Below, piece by piece: positions 36,779 to 45,837 of a stretch of 64,000 nucleotides of DNA. Both the position numbers and the translations under genes were made by a program. Position 1 is the stretch's first letter, and each line of letters starts with the position of its first letter. The notes under the pieces are model-generated. The model saw only the letters and a program-made list of their open reading frames with translations. It was not told the DNA's origin and ran no database searches. The DNA is from Hyphomicrobiales bacterium (lineage in GTDB: Bacteria > Pseudomonadota > Alphaproteobacteria > Rhizobiales > Rhizobiaceae). Where the stretch lies: assembly GCA_900473045.1 (NCBI GenBank), contig UCKS01000016.1, positions 62,001-126,000 of the forward strand. Direction: 5' to 3'.

Positions 36779-36830
36779 TTTCTATCCGTGCGGCTGTTCC
36801 CACCGGTGCGGGAACAGCCTGGTCATCGTG

Positions 36831-37679
36831 TCAGATCAAACCGTATTGCCGCGCCTTATTGCGCAGGAAGGGCAGGCCATTGCCCATCACCTCGGCCTCG
36901 TCCTTGGCCACCGGGCGCCAGACGGCGAGCCCGTAGGCCACCTGCGGCGGCATGTTGATGAAGCTTTCCATCGCAAGGCCGCCCTTGAAACCGATGGCCG
37001 CAAGCGCTGCGTAGATCTCGTCCCACGGCACGTTGCCATAACCCGGCGTGCCGCGGTCGCTTTCCGAAAGATGAATATATTTCAGGTGTTCACGCGCATC
37101 GAGAATGCCGTTGGCGGCGCCCTTCTCCTCGATATTCATGTGATAGGTATCGAGATGCACGAAGACATTGTCGGCGCCGACACGCTTGATCATGTCGACC
37201 GCCTGCCAGCCGGTATTGATCAGATGGTTCTCATAGCGGTTGACCGCCTCGACGCCCAGCTCGATGCCGCGCGTCTTGGCGTGCTTGGCCGCCGCCTGCA
37301 GCGCGCGGGCGATATTGTCGTATTCCTTCTCGGTCGGTGGAACGCCGGTACGCTCGCCGATGCCACCGAAGATGACGCCGGACAAGGCTTCAGCCCCCAT
37401 ATCCGCCGTCTTGTCGATCGCCACCTTCAGATACGCCACCGCCTCTTCCGGGTGCACCGAGGCCCAGGCATGTTCCGGCAGGCCGAGCGAGCAGACCGAG
37501 CGCAGCTTGCGTTTTTCGAGCAGCTTGCGGCTGTGTCCGGCATCGACCGCAGGCGCATCGAGAAGCGCGATCTCGATGAAATCCATCTCGTATTTGACCG
37601 CGGCGGCAATCGCCTTTTCCGCCCCCGCATGGTCCCATTTCATGGTCCACATGCTGGTATGAACGCCAAAACCTTCCAT
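36831..37679 (-). CDS. Sugar isomerase/epimerase, D-tagatose 3-epimerase-like TIM barrel
   Basis: 282 aa. Metal and catalytic residues of the ketose 3-epimerase family are visible: EAVNRYE (first Glu ligand), HLDTYHMNIEE (Asp ligand), IHLSESDRGTPG (His ligand and substrate-binding), and AMESF (second Glu). The length matches D-tagatose/D-psicose 3-epimerases. It would interconvert the imported ketose with its C3 epimer before phosphorylation. It directly follows the permease gene and precedes the kinase in the operon. Confidence 0.87.
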   Translation of the reverse strand: MEGFGVHTSMWTMKWDHAGAEKAIAAAVKYEMDFIEIALLDAPAVDAGHSRKLLEKRKLRSVCSLGLPEHAWASVHPEEAVAYLKVAIDKTADMGAEALSGVIFGGIGERTGVPPTEKEYDNIARALQAAAKHAKTRGIELGVEAVNRYENHLINTGWQAVDMIKRVGADNVFVHLDTYHMNIEEKGAANGILDAREHLKYIHLSESDRGTPGYGNVPWDEIYAALAAIGFKGGLAMESFINMPPQVAYGLAVWRPVAKDEAEVMGNGLPFLRNKARQYGLI

Positions 37680-37683
37680 GGTC

Positions 37684-38679
37684 TTATCCTTTTTTTCGCT
37701 TGAGAGATTTGAAGTGGCCCGCAGTAAAACGCAGGATCATCACGGTGATGAGCAGGATGCCCCAGACGGCCGTCGCCAGATGCTGGTTGGCCCCGAGGAT
37801 GTTGAGGCCAGAAGACAGGAGCTGCAGCACCACCAGCGCCAGCGCCACAGGAATGACCCGTCCGAAACCGCCAAATGGATTAACGCCGCCGAGAAAGCAG
37901 GCAAGCACGGTGATCAACAGATAGGATTCACCGTGACCGACGCGCACCGAGTTGAACCGGGCCAGCATGATGATGCCGGCAATCGCGCACATCGCACCCG
38001 AAAGCACATAGACCAGCACCAGAACCTTGCGCGTATTGACGCCGGAATACCGCGCCGCCTCGATATTGGAGCCGATCATATAGGTGTTGAAACCGAGCTT
38101 CATCCGGGTGAGCAGCAGATGCCAGATCAGTACGCAGCCGATGAAGACGAGAAGCGGGATGGGAAATCCGAGGATGCTGCCATGGCCAAGCGGCTGCAGG
38201 AAAGCCGGGAAACCCGAGACGTCCCCACCGCGCGTCAAAAACTCACCGAGCCCGCGCAGAAAAATCATCATCGACAGAGAGACAAGGATCGGGTGGGCAC
38301 GGGTATAGGCAATCACCAGCCCCATCACCAGCCCGCTGAGCGCGCCGACGCCGATGCCGAGCACGGAGCCGAGCAGAAACGCGAACGGGCCGGCATCGGC
38401 GCCGCCGTTCTGCTGCAGCACCCAGGCAACCGTCAGCCCGGCAATATTGGCGGTGAATGTGATCGCGAGGTTGAGCCCCCCGGTCAAAACCGGCAAGAGC
38501 ATCGCGAGGGTGAGAAGCCCGAGTTCCGGCAACTGAAAGGCGACGGAGCCGAAGGTCGCCCGGCTGAAGAATTGCGGCGAGGCCAGACTGAAGATCAGCA
38601 GCACGGCGATCAACGCAAATCCCGGCCCGGCCATATCCGGCCCCAGTGCCGCCTTGATGCGATTGAGGATTGTGGTCAT
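37684..38679 (-). CDS. ABC transporter permease (RbsC/RhaQ-type), second copy
   Basis: 331 aa with eight to ten hydrophobic segments and the family motif GGxNLA (LTGGLNLAITFTANIAGL) plus GVNPFGGFGRVIPV near the C-terminus. The start overlaps the stop of the preceding permease by four bases. Two distinct permeases in one carbohydrate-2-type system are characteristic of rhamnose (RhaPQ) and AI-2 (LsrCD) transporters. Confidence 0.92.
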   Translation of the reverse strand: MTTILNRIKAALGPDMAGPGFALIAVLLIFSLASPQFFSRATFGSVAFQLPELGLLTLAMLLPVLTGGLNLAITFTANIAGLTVAWVLQQNGGADAGPFAFLLGSVLGIGVGALSGLVMGLVIAYTRAHPILVSLSMMIFLRGLGEFLTRGGDVSGFPAFLQPLGHGSILGFPIPLLVFIGCVLIWHLLLTRMKLGFNTYMIGSNIEAARYSGVNTRKVLVLVYVLSGAMCAIAGIIMLARFNSVRVGHGESYLLITVLACFLGGVNPFGGFGRVIPVALALVVLQLLSSGLNILGANQHLATAVWGILLITVMILRFTAGHFKSLKRKKG

Positions 38680-39677
38680 TTACGGCCCTCCTCCTGACGC
38701 ATGAACGGCAAGAGCTTTTCGATGCTGGTATTGGACAGGGTGATCGCCACAAGAATAATGGCACCGACGATCATCTTGAAGGCATAGGGCGAGACGCCCG
38801 CCAGATTGAGCCCGTTCTGGGTGACCGAGATCAGAAGCACGCCGAGCACGCAGCCGAGCACCGAGCCCTTGCCGCCGCCAAGCCGCGCACCGCCGAGAAC
38901 AACGGCAGCCAGCACGTCCAGTTCGCGGCCATACAGGGCATTTGGCACCACTTCTTGAGCATAATGCGCCTGGATCAGCCCGCCGATCCCGGCCATCAGG
39001 CCAAGCCAGCCGAAGGCGATGAACTGCATGCCGCCGATATTGATGCCGAACCGGCGCGCGCCCTCCGGATTGTCGCCAAAGGCATAGAGCTGGCGGCCCG
39101 TGGTCGTGCGGGTGATGAACACCCAGGTGGCCACCACGCAGATCAGCATGACCAGCACCGGCAGAGTGATCTCGATCCAGCTGCCATCGGCCATCTCATG
39201 TTCGAACAGCACGACCCGCGAGGTCAGCCAGTCCGGCAGGTTGTAGATCGACACGCCGCGAGTGAAGAACATCAACAGGCCGAAATAGATATTGAAGGTG
39301 GCGATGGTCGCGACGATCGAGATGATCCGGAATTTATGGATCAAAAAGGCGTTGACGGCTCCGAGCAACACGCCGAGCGTACCGGCGATCAAAAGCCCGC
39401 TGATCCACCCGCCGCCGCCCATCCATCCAAGCATCAGCGCCGCGACATACTGGACGACGGAGGCCGCCACCGCAAACGAGATGTCGATGCCACCGGCAAT
39501 CAGAACCACCAGCAGGCCGACGGCAAAGATGATGTTGACGGAGCTTGTGTTGAGCAGGTCGAACGCATTGCCGAGCGTGAAGAACCGGTCGGTGATGAAG
39601 GACAGGACGATGCTGATGATCGCGATGACGGCGAGCAGCGCAAATTCCGTCGCATGGGATTGAACGACCTTATGCAT
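38676..39677 (-). CDS. ABC transporter permease (RbsC/RhaP-type), first copy
   Basis: 333 aa. Motifs VLIAGGIDISFAVAASVVQYVAAL and VLGGARLGGGKGSVLGCVLGVLL mark an RbsC-like subunit. Its start overlaps the end of the ATPase gene by eight bases (39670-39677), so ATPase and permease synthesis are coupled. Pairs with the product of 37684-38679. Confidence 0.92.
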   Translation of the reverse strand: MHKVVQSHATEFALLAVIAIISIVLSFITDRFFTLGNAFDLLNTSSVNIIFAVGLLVVLIAGGIDISFAVAASVVQYVAALMLGWMGGGGWISGLLIAGTLGVLLGAVNAFLIHKFRIISIVATIATFNIYFGLLMFFTRGVSIYNLPDWLTSRVVLFEHEMADGSWIEITLPVLVMLICVVATWVFITRTTTGRQLYAFGDNPEGARRFGINIGGMQFIAFGWLGLMAGIGGLIQAHYAQEVVPNALYGRELDVLAAVVLGGARLGGGKGSVLGCVLGVLLISVTQNGLNLAGVSPYAFKMIVGAIILVAITLSNTSIEKLLPFMRQEEGRK

Positions 39678-41184
39678 AGACGGCTGCCTCGATCTCTGCG
39701 AGCGAGCAGTCCGCCGGCATGAACTGGTTGACGACCCGGCCCTTGGCCATGTGCAGCACGCGGTCCGCGTTGAAATAGACTTCCGGCACCTCGTCGGAGA
39801 TCAGGATGATCGCAAGGCCGGTCTCTGCCAGCTTCGCGACGATATCGAAAATGCCTGCCCGCGCGCCGACATCGACGCCGACGGTCGGCGCATCAAGGAT
39901 GAGCAGCTTCGGATCGGTGGCCAGCCATTTGGCGATGGCAATGCGCTGCTGGTTGCCGCCCGACAGCGTCGAGATCGCATCACCCTGCAGGCCGATCTTC
40001 ACACCGAGATCGGTGATCCATTGCGCCACCAGATCGCGCTTCCGGCTGTCGGACAACAGCCCGCCGGATGTGATCTTGCCGAGCGAGGCGATGACAAGAT
40101 TGTCGGCGATCGATTGCGGCTGGATCAGCCCCAACGACAGCCGGTCCTCCGAGAGATAGGCGATCCCGGCGGCGATGGCATCGCGATTGGACGAAAAATG
40201 CACCGGCTTGCCCTCCAGCCTGACGGTGCCTGACCTCGGTTTCAGCATGCCGAACAGCGACAAGGCGAGCTCCGTGCGCCCGGCGCCCAGCAACCCGGTA
40301 ATCCCCAGCGTTTCGCCGCGCCGCACGGTAAAGGAAATGTCCTCGAACTGGCCCGGCCGCGACAGCCCATCGACCTCCAACACCACCGGATTGCCGCCGG
40401 CATTGCAGGCGCGCACGATCTGGTCGAAGGTCTTGCCGGTCATCAATTCCGTAATGCGCGACTGGGTCATGCCTTCGGTCGAATAGGCGCCGACCAGCGC
40501 CCCGTCGCGCAGCACCGTCAGCCGGCTGGAAATTTCCAGCACCTCGGCCAGCCGGTGGCTGACGAACACCACGGCGACGCCGGAGGCAGAGAGCGTGCGC
40601 ACGATATCGAGAAGATGGTCGGTCTCCGACTGTGTCAGGGAGGCCGTCGGCTCGTCCATGAAGACCAGCTTTGCCTCGCCGACAAGCGCGCGGGCGATCG
40701 CGACGATCTGGCGCTGGGCGATGGCATAATCCTTCAGCGGCCGGTCGACATCGAGCGTCACGCCGAGCCGCGCCAAGGCCTTGACCGCCTTCTCGCGCAT
40801 GCCGTTGTAATTGACGAAACGCGGCCAGCGGCCAAGCAGCGTCTGGAAGGAAATGTTTTCGGCAACCGTCATTTCCGGAAACAGCGCTAGGTCCTGCCAG
40901 ATCACCTGGATGCCGGAATTCTGCGCCGTCACGGGCGACATATGCGCATAGGTCTGCCCGTCAAACTCGATCGCCGCGCCGTCCTGGGGGCGGTAGACAC
41001 CAGTGATGATCTTGATCAGCGTGCTCTTGCCCGAGCCATTTTCACCGGCAAGGCAATGCACCTCGCCCGGCAGGACGTCGAAGCTGATATCCTTCAAGGC
41101 TCTGACGCCACCGAACGTCATGTTGATGTTGCGCAGGATTAGAAGCGGCTTTTGGCCACTCTTAGCGCTTTCGCGTCCAGTCAT
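39670..41184 (-). CDS. ABC transporter ATPase with two nucleotide-binding domains (RbsA/RhaT-type)
   Basis: 504 aa from the ATG at 41184; a GTG at 41229 would add 15 residues but has no ribosome site. The first domain has a full Walker A GENGSGKST and Walker B VFMDEPT with a weak signature (IAQRQIVAIARAL). The second has the degenerate P-loop GLLGAGRTE, signature LSGGNQQRIAIAKWL and LLILDAPT. The asymmetry is normal for RbsA-type proteins. It powers the two-permease importer. Confidence 0.92.
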   Translation of the reverse strand: MTGRESAKSGQKPLLILRNINMTFGGVRALKDISFDVLPGEVHCLAGENGSGKSTLIKIITGVYRPQDGAAIEFDGQTYAHMSPVTAQNSGIQVIWQDLALFPEMTVAENISFQTLLGRWPRFVNYNGMREKAVKALARLGVTLDVDRPLKDYAIAQRQIVAIARALVGEAKLVFMDEPTASLTQSETDHLLDIVRTLSASGVAVVFVSHRLAEVLEISSRLTVLRDGALVGAYSTEGMTQSRITELMTGKTFDQIVRACNAGGNPVVLEVDGLSRPGQFEDISFTVRRGETLGITGLLGAGRTELALSLFGMLKPRSGTVRLEGKPVHFSSNRDAIAAGIAYLSEDRLSLGLIQPQSIADNLVIASLGKITSGGLLSDSRKRDLVAQWITDLGVKIGLQGDAISTLSGGNQQRIAIAKWLATDPKLLILDAPTVGVDVGARAGIFDIVAKLAETGLAIILISDEVPEVYFNADRVLHMAKGRVVNQFMPADCSLAEIEAAVYA

Positions 41185-41282
41185 CGGTTCAACCTGTGAA
41201 AGTGCGGATCTTGTAGAACTTCCGGGCACCGCCGAGCCGACCGAAGTCAGCCCAGCAGCCCGGGAGAACCTTTTCGGGGACG

Positions 41283-42260
41283 TTACAGGCCCATGCCTGC
41301 AAGCTCGTCTACGGTATCCTTGTTGATCGGCAGGAGCTGATCGACGATGATGTCGTTGCCGGCCGGCTTGATCACGCCGAGGCCCGGAATATCGTCGCCA
41401 TCCTTGACACTTTCACCCTTGATCAGACGATCGGCCATGGTGACGAAGACTTCGCCGGCCTGTTTCGGATTCCACATGAAGCCGCCGGAGATCGCACCCG
41501 ACTTGATCAGCTTCTGGCCCTGGCCGGGCGAGAACGGTCCAAGTACGAAGATCTCACCGGTCTTGCGACGTTCCTCCACGGCACGGCCGGCCCCGATCGG
41601 ACCTTGGCTGCCGAAGGCAAGGAACCCCTTCAGATCCGGATGGGCGGAAATCAGGTCAAGCGCCGTCGAGCGGCTCTTGTCGACATCCTCGGCCACGCCG
41701 TAGCGTTCGCCAACCAGCTTCATGTCGGGATAGTTGGCCTTGAGGTAGGCGACCGCCGCATCGGCCCAAGCGTTGTGCAAGGGAACAGTGAGCGAACCGA
41801 CGAACACGGCATATTCGCCCTTGCCGCCCATCTTCTCGGCCAGAAGCTTGGCATGCGCTTCGCCGAAACCGGTGGACGAGGCCAGCTCGAAATTCCAGTC
41901 GGCGCCCTTCTGGCTCGGGGATTCATGCGTGATGACGAAAATGCCGGCGGCCTTGGCCTTGGCGAGAACCGGCTCGAGCACCTTGGCATCGTTGGGGACC
42001 ACACCGATCACCTTGACGCCCTGCGCGATCAGGTCCTCGATGGCGCGCACCTGCAGGGCCGGGTCGGCGCTGGTCGGGCCGACCATGAAGGCATCGAGAC
42101 CGAGCTTGGCGCCCTGCTCCTTGATGCCGGCATCCATCGCGTTGAACCACGGAATGCCACCGATCTTGACGACGACCCCAACCTTGTCGGCGGCCAGCGC
42201 CGCAAACGAGACGCCAAGCGACAGCGATGCAGCCAGCGCCGCAATCATAAACTTTTTCAT
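41283..42260 (-). CDS. Periplasmic sugar-binding protein (RbsB/RhaS/LsrB-like)
   Basis: 325 aa. ATG at 42260 with a strong AGGAGGAAG upstream. Signal peptide ending ALA, mature ADKVGVVVKIGGIPWFNAMDAG. The type 1 periplasmic-binding fold is recognisable from repeated QVRAIEDLIAQGVKVIGVVPND and HPDLKGFLAFGSQGPIGAGRAV segments. First gene of the ketose operon and divergent from a LacI regulator. The RhaS/LsrB resemblance plus the downstream enzymes suggests a ketose or deoxyketose ligand. Confidence 0.92.
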   Translation of the reverse strand: MKKFMIAALAASLSLGVSFAALAADKVGVVVKIGGIPWFNAMDAGIKEQGAKLGLDAFMVGPTSADPALQVRAIEDLIAQGVKVIGVVPNDAKVLEPVLAKAKAAGIFVITHESPSQKGADWNFELASSTGFGEAHAKLLAEKMGGKGEYAVFVGSLTVPLHNAWADAAVAYLKANYPDMKLVGERYGVAEDVDKSRSTALDLISAHPDLKGFLAFGSQGPIGAGRAVEERRKTGEIFVLGPFSPGQGQKLIKSGAISGGFMWNPKQAGEVFVTMADRLIKGESVKDGDDIPGLGVIKPAGNDIIVDQLLPINKDTVDELAGMGL

Positions 42261-42396
42261 GCTCTTCCTCCTCCAAGACGTTTCCGCGCAGGCAACAAGA
42301 CCACAGGCCGCAGACAAGGCCCTCGCTGTCAGTTCACCTCAGGTTGGCGCTGGAAACCGCATCCTCCACGTGACCGCCTCCTCAAGCGGACCTCGC

Positions 42397-42436
42397 TGCA
42401 CAATCGATATTTCTTTTTTGCACAATCGATGGTGCA
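42397..42436. promoter_or_regulatory. LacI-type operator pair controlling the ketose operon
   Basis: TGCACAATCGAT occurs twice as a direct repeat at 42397-42408 and 42419-42430, 22 bases apart (two helical turns). The right copy is part of an 18-base near-palindrome TGCACAATCGATGGTGCA (42419-42436) with the central CG typical of LacI operators. The surrounding stretch is AT-rich and would overlap promoters for both the leftward transporter operon and the rightward LacI gene, with TTGCAC (42418-42423) and TAATAT as rightward elements. Confidence 0.7.
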
Positions 42437-42505
42437 AATAATATGTTTTGGATTTAAACTTTCGTCAAGAGAAAATTGGCACTAACAAAACGAAGGGAGG
42501 AACGC

Positions 42506-43570
42506 ATGAAGCCGCAGGGGAAAAAAAAGGCGACGATCTACGATCTTTCGCTGCTGTCCGGCTGTTCGGCCTCCACCGTCAGCGCCGTGCTGAATGGCAC
42601 ATGGCGCAAGCGACGGATCAAGGAAAGCACGGCCGAACTGATCCAAGGGTTGGCTGAACAGCATCAATATACCGCCAACCTGCAGGCTCGCGGCCTTCGC
42701 AATTCCCGCTCCGGCCTCGTCGGCCTGCTTCTGCCCGTGCACGACAACCGCTATTTCTCCTCGATGGCCCAAACCTTTGAGGCGCAGGTGCGCAGCCATG
42801 GCAAATGCCCCGTCGTCGTCAGCGCCTCGCGCGATCCGCAGGAGGAACTGGCGACCGTCGAAACCTTGATCTCCTATTCGATCGACGAGCTGTTCATCGC
42901 CGGTGCCACCGACCCCGATAGCGTGCATGGCCTCTGCGAAGCCGCAGGCATTCGCCATATCAACATCGACCTTCCAGGAACCAAGGCGCCGTCTGTGATC
43001 AGCGATAACTATCAAGGCGCCCGCATGCTGACGCAGGCGATCATCAAGCGGTTCGACGACGCTGCCGTAACGCTGAAGCCGGAGGAACTTTTCCTGTTTG
43101 GCGGGCGCAACGACCATGCCAGCCGCGAGCGCATCAAGGGTTTTCGCGATATCAAGACGGAAATGCTCGGCGGCGACAGCGATGCCTGCATCCAGCCGAC
43201 CGGCTATTCGCCGGACATGACGCAAAAGGCCTTCGAGGCCTTCTATGAACGCGAAGGAAAGCTGCCGCGCGGACTGTTCATCAACTCCTCGATCAATTTC
43301 GAGGGCCTTTTGCGCTTCATGGCGCAGCACCCGCACGAAACCTTCGCCGATCTCGTCGTCGGCTGCTACGACTACGACCCGTTCGGCTCCTTCCTGCCCT
43401 TCCCGGTGATCATGATCCGCCAGGATACCGAAAGCATGCTCGCCAAGGCCTTCGAACTGATCGCAGAAGCCCGCCCAGCGGTGACGATCCACCTGATCCA
43501 GCCTGAACTGGTCCATCCGCGCACCGCCCTCAAGGGCCCGCTCGACTCCATCCGCGATATCGACGCTTGA
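42506..43570 (+). CDS. LacI-family regulator of the ketose operon
   Basis: 354 aa. ATG at 42506 with AAGGGAGG upstream. Lysine-rich N-terminus, then a LacI headpiece (TIYDLSLLSGCSASTVSAVL) and a sugar-binding core with SRSGLVGLLLPVHDNRYFSSM. Divergent from the binding-protein gene with a clear operator between them. Probably represses the transporter/catabolic operon until the sugar or its phosphate is present. Confidence 0.9.
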   Translation: MKPQGKKKATIYDLSLLSGCSASTVSAVLNGTWRKRRIKESTAELIQGLAEQHQYTANLQARGLRNSRSGLVGLLLPVHDNRYFSSMAQTFEAQVRSHGKCPVVVSASRDPQEELATVETLISYSIDELFIAGATDPDSVHGLCEAAGIRHINIDLPGTKAPSVISDNYQGARMLTQAIIKRFDDAAVTLKPEELFLFGGRNDHASRERIKGFRDIKTEMLGGDSDACIQPTGYSPDMTQKAFEAFYEREGKLPRGLFINSSINFEGLLRFMAQHPHETFADLVVGCYDYDPFGSFLPFPVIMIRQDTESMLAKAFELIAEARPAVTIHLIQPELVHPRTALKGPLDSIRDIDA

Positions 43571-43906
43571 GCATCAGCATATTGGTTGCTGCAGCCAACC
43601 GCGACACTAAGCGCAACAGGCGATGGCAGGCCCGGTGCTGCTTACACCACCGGTGACGACGCCCCCTTCCCGGCACCTTTGTCTCTGACAAAGTCCGGCT
43701 GCGTCATCCATGGTCATGTGAGAGGACCATGGAAGCAAGCAAGCTGATACTGTCGGAAGCCACGTTGGCCAGCACGCCGCAACAGTAGATTTTTTATTGG
43801 TTCGATGCAGCAGACCTGGTTTGATGCGACTGTAATGACGTTGGTATCAAGGGGCACTTGCAAACCCGATCCAGATATCTGGCGCGGATATCGAAAGGGG
43901 ATGGTT
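43571..43906. other. Intergenic region with a perfect hairpin
   Basis: 336 bases after the LacI gene without a supported coding region. CCATGGTC (43708-43715) pairs perfectly with GACCATGG (43725-43732) across a nine-base loop; it may be a terminator for the LacI gene although no T-run follows directly. A T6 run lies further right at about 43791-43796. AAAGGGG at 43895-43900 is the ribosome site for the following gene. Confidence 0.4.
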
Positions 43907-44871
43907 GTGAAAGCACTGGTTTTTAAAGAGTTTGGCGCTCCCGAAGTGCTGCATATTGCCGATATCCCCGCGCCGATCCTGGGTGCCCGTGACGTCCTGG
44001 TGCGGGTTGCCTATGCAGGTTTGAACTTTGCAGACGTCTATCGGCGGCAGGGCAACTATCATCTCAAGCGGGCAAGCCCCTGGGTGCTGGGATATGAAGG
44101 GTCTGGCCGTGTTGAAGCCGTTGGTACCGGCGTCAGCGGACTGCGTATCGGTGACAGAATAGCGTTCGCAGACAGTCCATTTTCGAACGCCGAGTATGCG
44201 GCTGTTGATGCCGACAAAATCATCCCGGTACCACCGGACATCCCTCTAGACATTGCAGCGGCCGTCCTGTTGCAAGGCCTGACTGCACAATATCTGGTTT
44301 CCGACAGCTACGACATTCGGCCCGGCGATACCGCGCTTGTTCATGCTGCTGGCGGTGGCGTCGGCTTGCTGCTCTGCCAGCAGGCGCGCGACAAGGGCGC
44401 CAAAGTGGTGGCGCTCGCCTCGTCCGAAACCAAGCGGCAGGCTGCTCTTCGTGCCGGAGCCATCCGTGCATTCGGATACGAAGATTGGCGCGAGACCGTT
44501 ATCGCCGCAGTTGGCGAGGTTGACGTCGTCTATGACTCGGTCGGATCGACGCTTGTTGAAAGCCTCGCTGTTGTCAAGACCGGCGGTTCGGCCGTTTTCT
44601 ATGGGATGGCCGGAGGCGACCCGCAGCCTGTGGATCCGCGCATCCTGATGGATCGGTCTCTCAAGTTGATCGGCGGCGACCTGTGGAATGTGCTCAGAAC
44701 CCGGCAAGACAGGATTGAGCGATCCTCAAAGCTTTTGCCCTCATTCGTTCCGGAAACCTTTCGGTCGAAATCGCGGCCGTCTTTCCACTTTCGGAAGGAG
44801 CCTGCGCGCATCGCCTGCTTCAGGAGCGATCCGTGATTGGCAAAATCCTTCTCTCCGTTGGAGAAAACTGA
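43907..44871 (+). pseudogene. Quinone oxidoreductase (zinc-free MDR, QOR/QorA-like), frameshifted near the end
   Basis: GTG at 43907 with AAAGGGG six bases upstream; ATG at 43901 sits too close to that site. The enoyl-reductase/quinone-oxidoreductase pattern is clear: AYAGLNFADVYRRQG, LGYEGSGRVEAVG, HAAGGGVGLLLCQ, and YDSVG. At 44733-44736 a TTTT run appears one T short: the expected C-terminus (FALIRSGNLSVEIAAVFPL, then GKILLSV) continues in the other frame to TGA 44869-44871. As written the reading frame ends near 44836 with an unrelated tail. About 45 C-terminal residues that complete the substrate domain are affected. Real mutation or homopolymer error. Confidence 0.8.
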
Positions 44872-44955
44872 GAAACCCGTCGTTCAAAGTCAGTCCGCCT
44901 ACTGCAGCAGCAAATAATGCGCAGCGCCGTAGAACAGCGGGTCTCAACGACAAAT

Positions 44956-44980
44956 GGCCGCTCTCGGAGTGAGAACGGCC
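44956..44980. terminator. Stem-loop between convergent genes
   Basis: GGCCGCTCTC (44956-44965) pairs with GAGAACGGCC (44971-44980) with one mismatch around a five-base loop. It lies between the end of the quinone oxidoreductase and the end of the leftward SDR gene, suitable as a bidirectional terminator, with only a short T-rich stretch (GGGTTTT) downstream. Confidence 0.45.
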
Positions 44981-45030
44981 AGTTGTCTGGGTTTTAAAAC
45001 CTGTAACAGCGCGGGGTACGACGGGCCGGG

Positions 45031-45735
45031 TTAAATGGATCGTGTGATGCCGCCGTCGACGCGGATATTCTGTCCGGTGATGTATCCGGCACCGTCGGAG
45101 GCCAGGAAGGCAACCGTCGCCGCGATCTCCTCGCTTTTGCCGTAGCGCTGCATCGGCACGCTCTCCCGCCGTGCGTCTGTCGCAGGAAGGCTGTCGATCC
45201 ATCCCGGAAGGATGTTGTTGATGCGAATATTGTCCTTGGCGTAGGTGTCGGCGAAAATCTTGGTGTAGGAAGCAAGCCCGGCCCGGAACACCGCAGATGT
45301 TGGGAACGTCTCGGACGGCTCGAAGGCCCAGGCCGTCGAGATATTGATGATGGAGCCGGAGCGCTGTTTCTGCATGATCGGCGTGACGATGCGGACCGCG
45401 CGAACCACATTCAGCAGATACGTGTCCAGGCCCTTGTGCCAATCGTCGTCGGATATGTCGAGGATCGGCGCGCGGGGACCGTGACCGGCGCTGTTGACGA
45501 GCACATCGATACGGCCCCAGGTCGAGACAGCCAGATCAACCAGCCTCTTCAGGTCGTCGTTCGATTGATTGGAGCCGGTGACACCGACGCCTCCCAGCTC
45601 CAAAGCAAGCTTTTCGCCCTTGCCTGACGAAGACAGGACGGCGACCTTGTACCCATCCGTGGCGAGCTTGCGGGCAGCCTCGGCCCCCATGCCGCTTCCA
45701 CCGGCGGTAATGACCGCAACCTTTTCATTTGCCAT
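45031..45735 (-). CDS. SDR-family protein lacking the catalytic Tyr/Lys
   Basis: 234 aa. ATG at 45735 with AAGGAAC upstream. Cofactor motif TAGGSGMG (residues 10-17), NSAG (81-84) and the Ser in INISTAW (133) fit a Rossmann SDR. Where YxxxK is expected the protein reads S147-AVF-R151 (TSAVFRAGLASYTK), so the catalytic Tyr and Lys appear replaced. The C-terminal INNILPGWIDSLP and VDGGITRS are typical. A subgroup of SDRs with this SAVFRA signature seems to exist in proteobacteria, so the loss is probably old rather than a recent defect. It may bind NAD(P) without classical reductase chemistry. Divergent from a LysR gene. Confidence 0.82.
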   Translation of the reverse strand: MANEKVAVITAGGSGMGAEAARKLATDGYKVAVLSSSGKGEKLALELGGVGVTGSNQSNDDLKRLVDLAVSTWGRIDVLVNSAGHGPRAPILDISDDDWHKGLDTYLLNVVRAVRIVTPIMQKQRSGSIINISTAWAFEPSETFPTSAVFRAGLASYTKIFADTYAKDNIRINNILPGWIDSLPATDARRESVPMQRYGKSEEIAATVAFLASDGAGYITGQNIRVDGGITRSI

Positions 45736-45837
45736 TCCTGTTCCTTCCGAGCGCTGTGGCGATTCCCACACGTTGACACAAGTGGGGACCGAAGACTAAG
45801 CAGAAAGACAGACTCCTGCCTGTAGGAAAACTATTGG
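45736..45837. promoter_or_regulatory. Divergent SDR/LysR promoter region
   Basis: 102 bases. TTGACA at 45773-45778 is a candidate -35 for the LysR gene. CCCAC (45765-45769) and GTGGG (45782-45786) form an interrupted dyad with a 12-base spacer that could be a LysR binding site overlapping that promoter. Confidence 0.35.

Noticed and set aside
35315..36958. 547-codon plus-strand frame opposite the FGGY kinase
   Set aside because: Shadow frame with no recognisable domain; the kinase motifs are on the minus strand.
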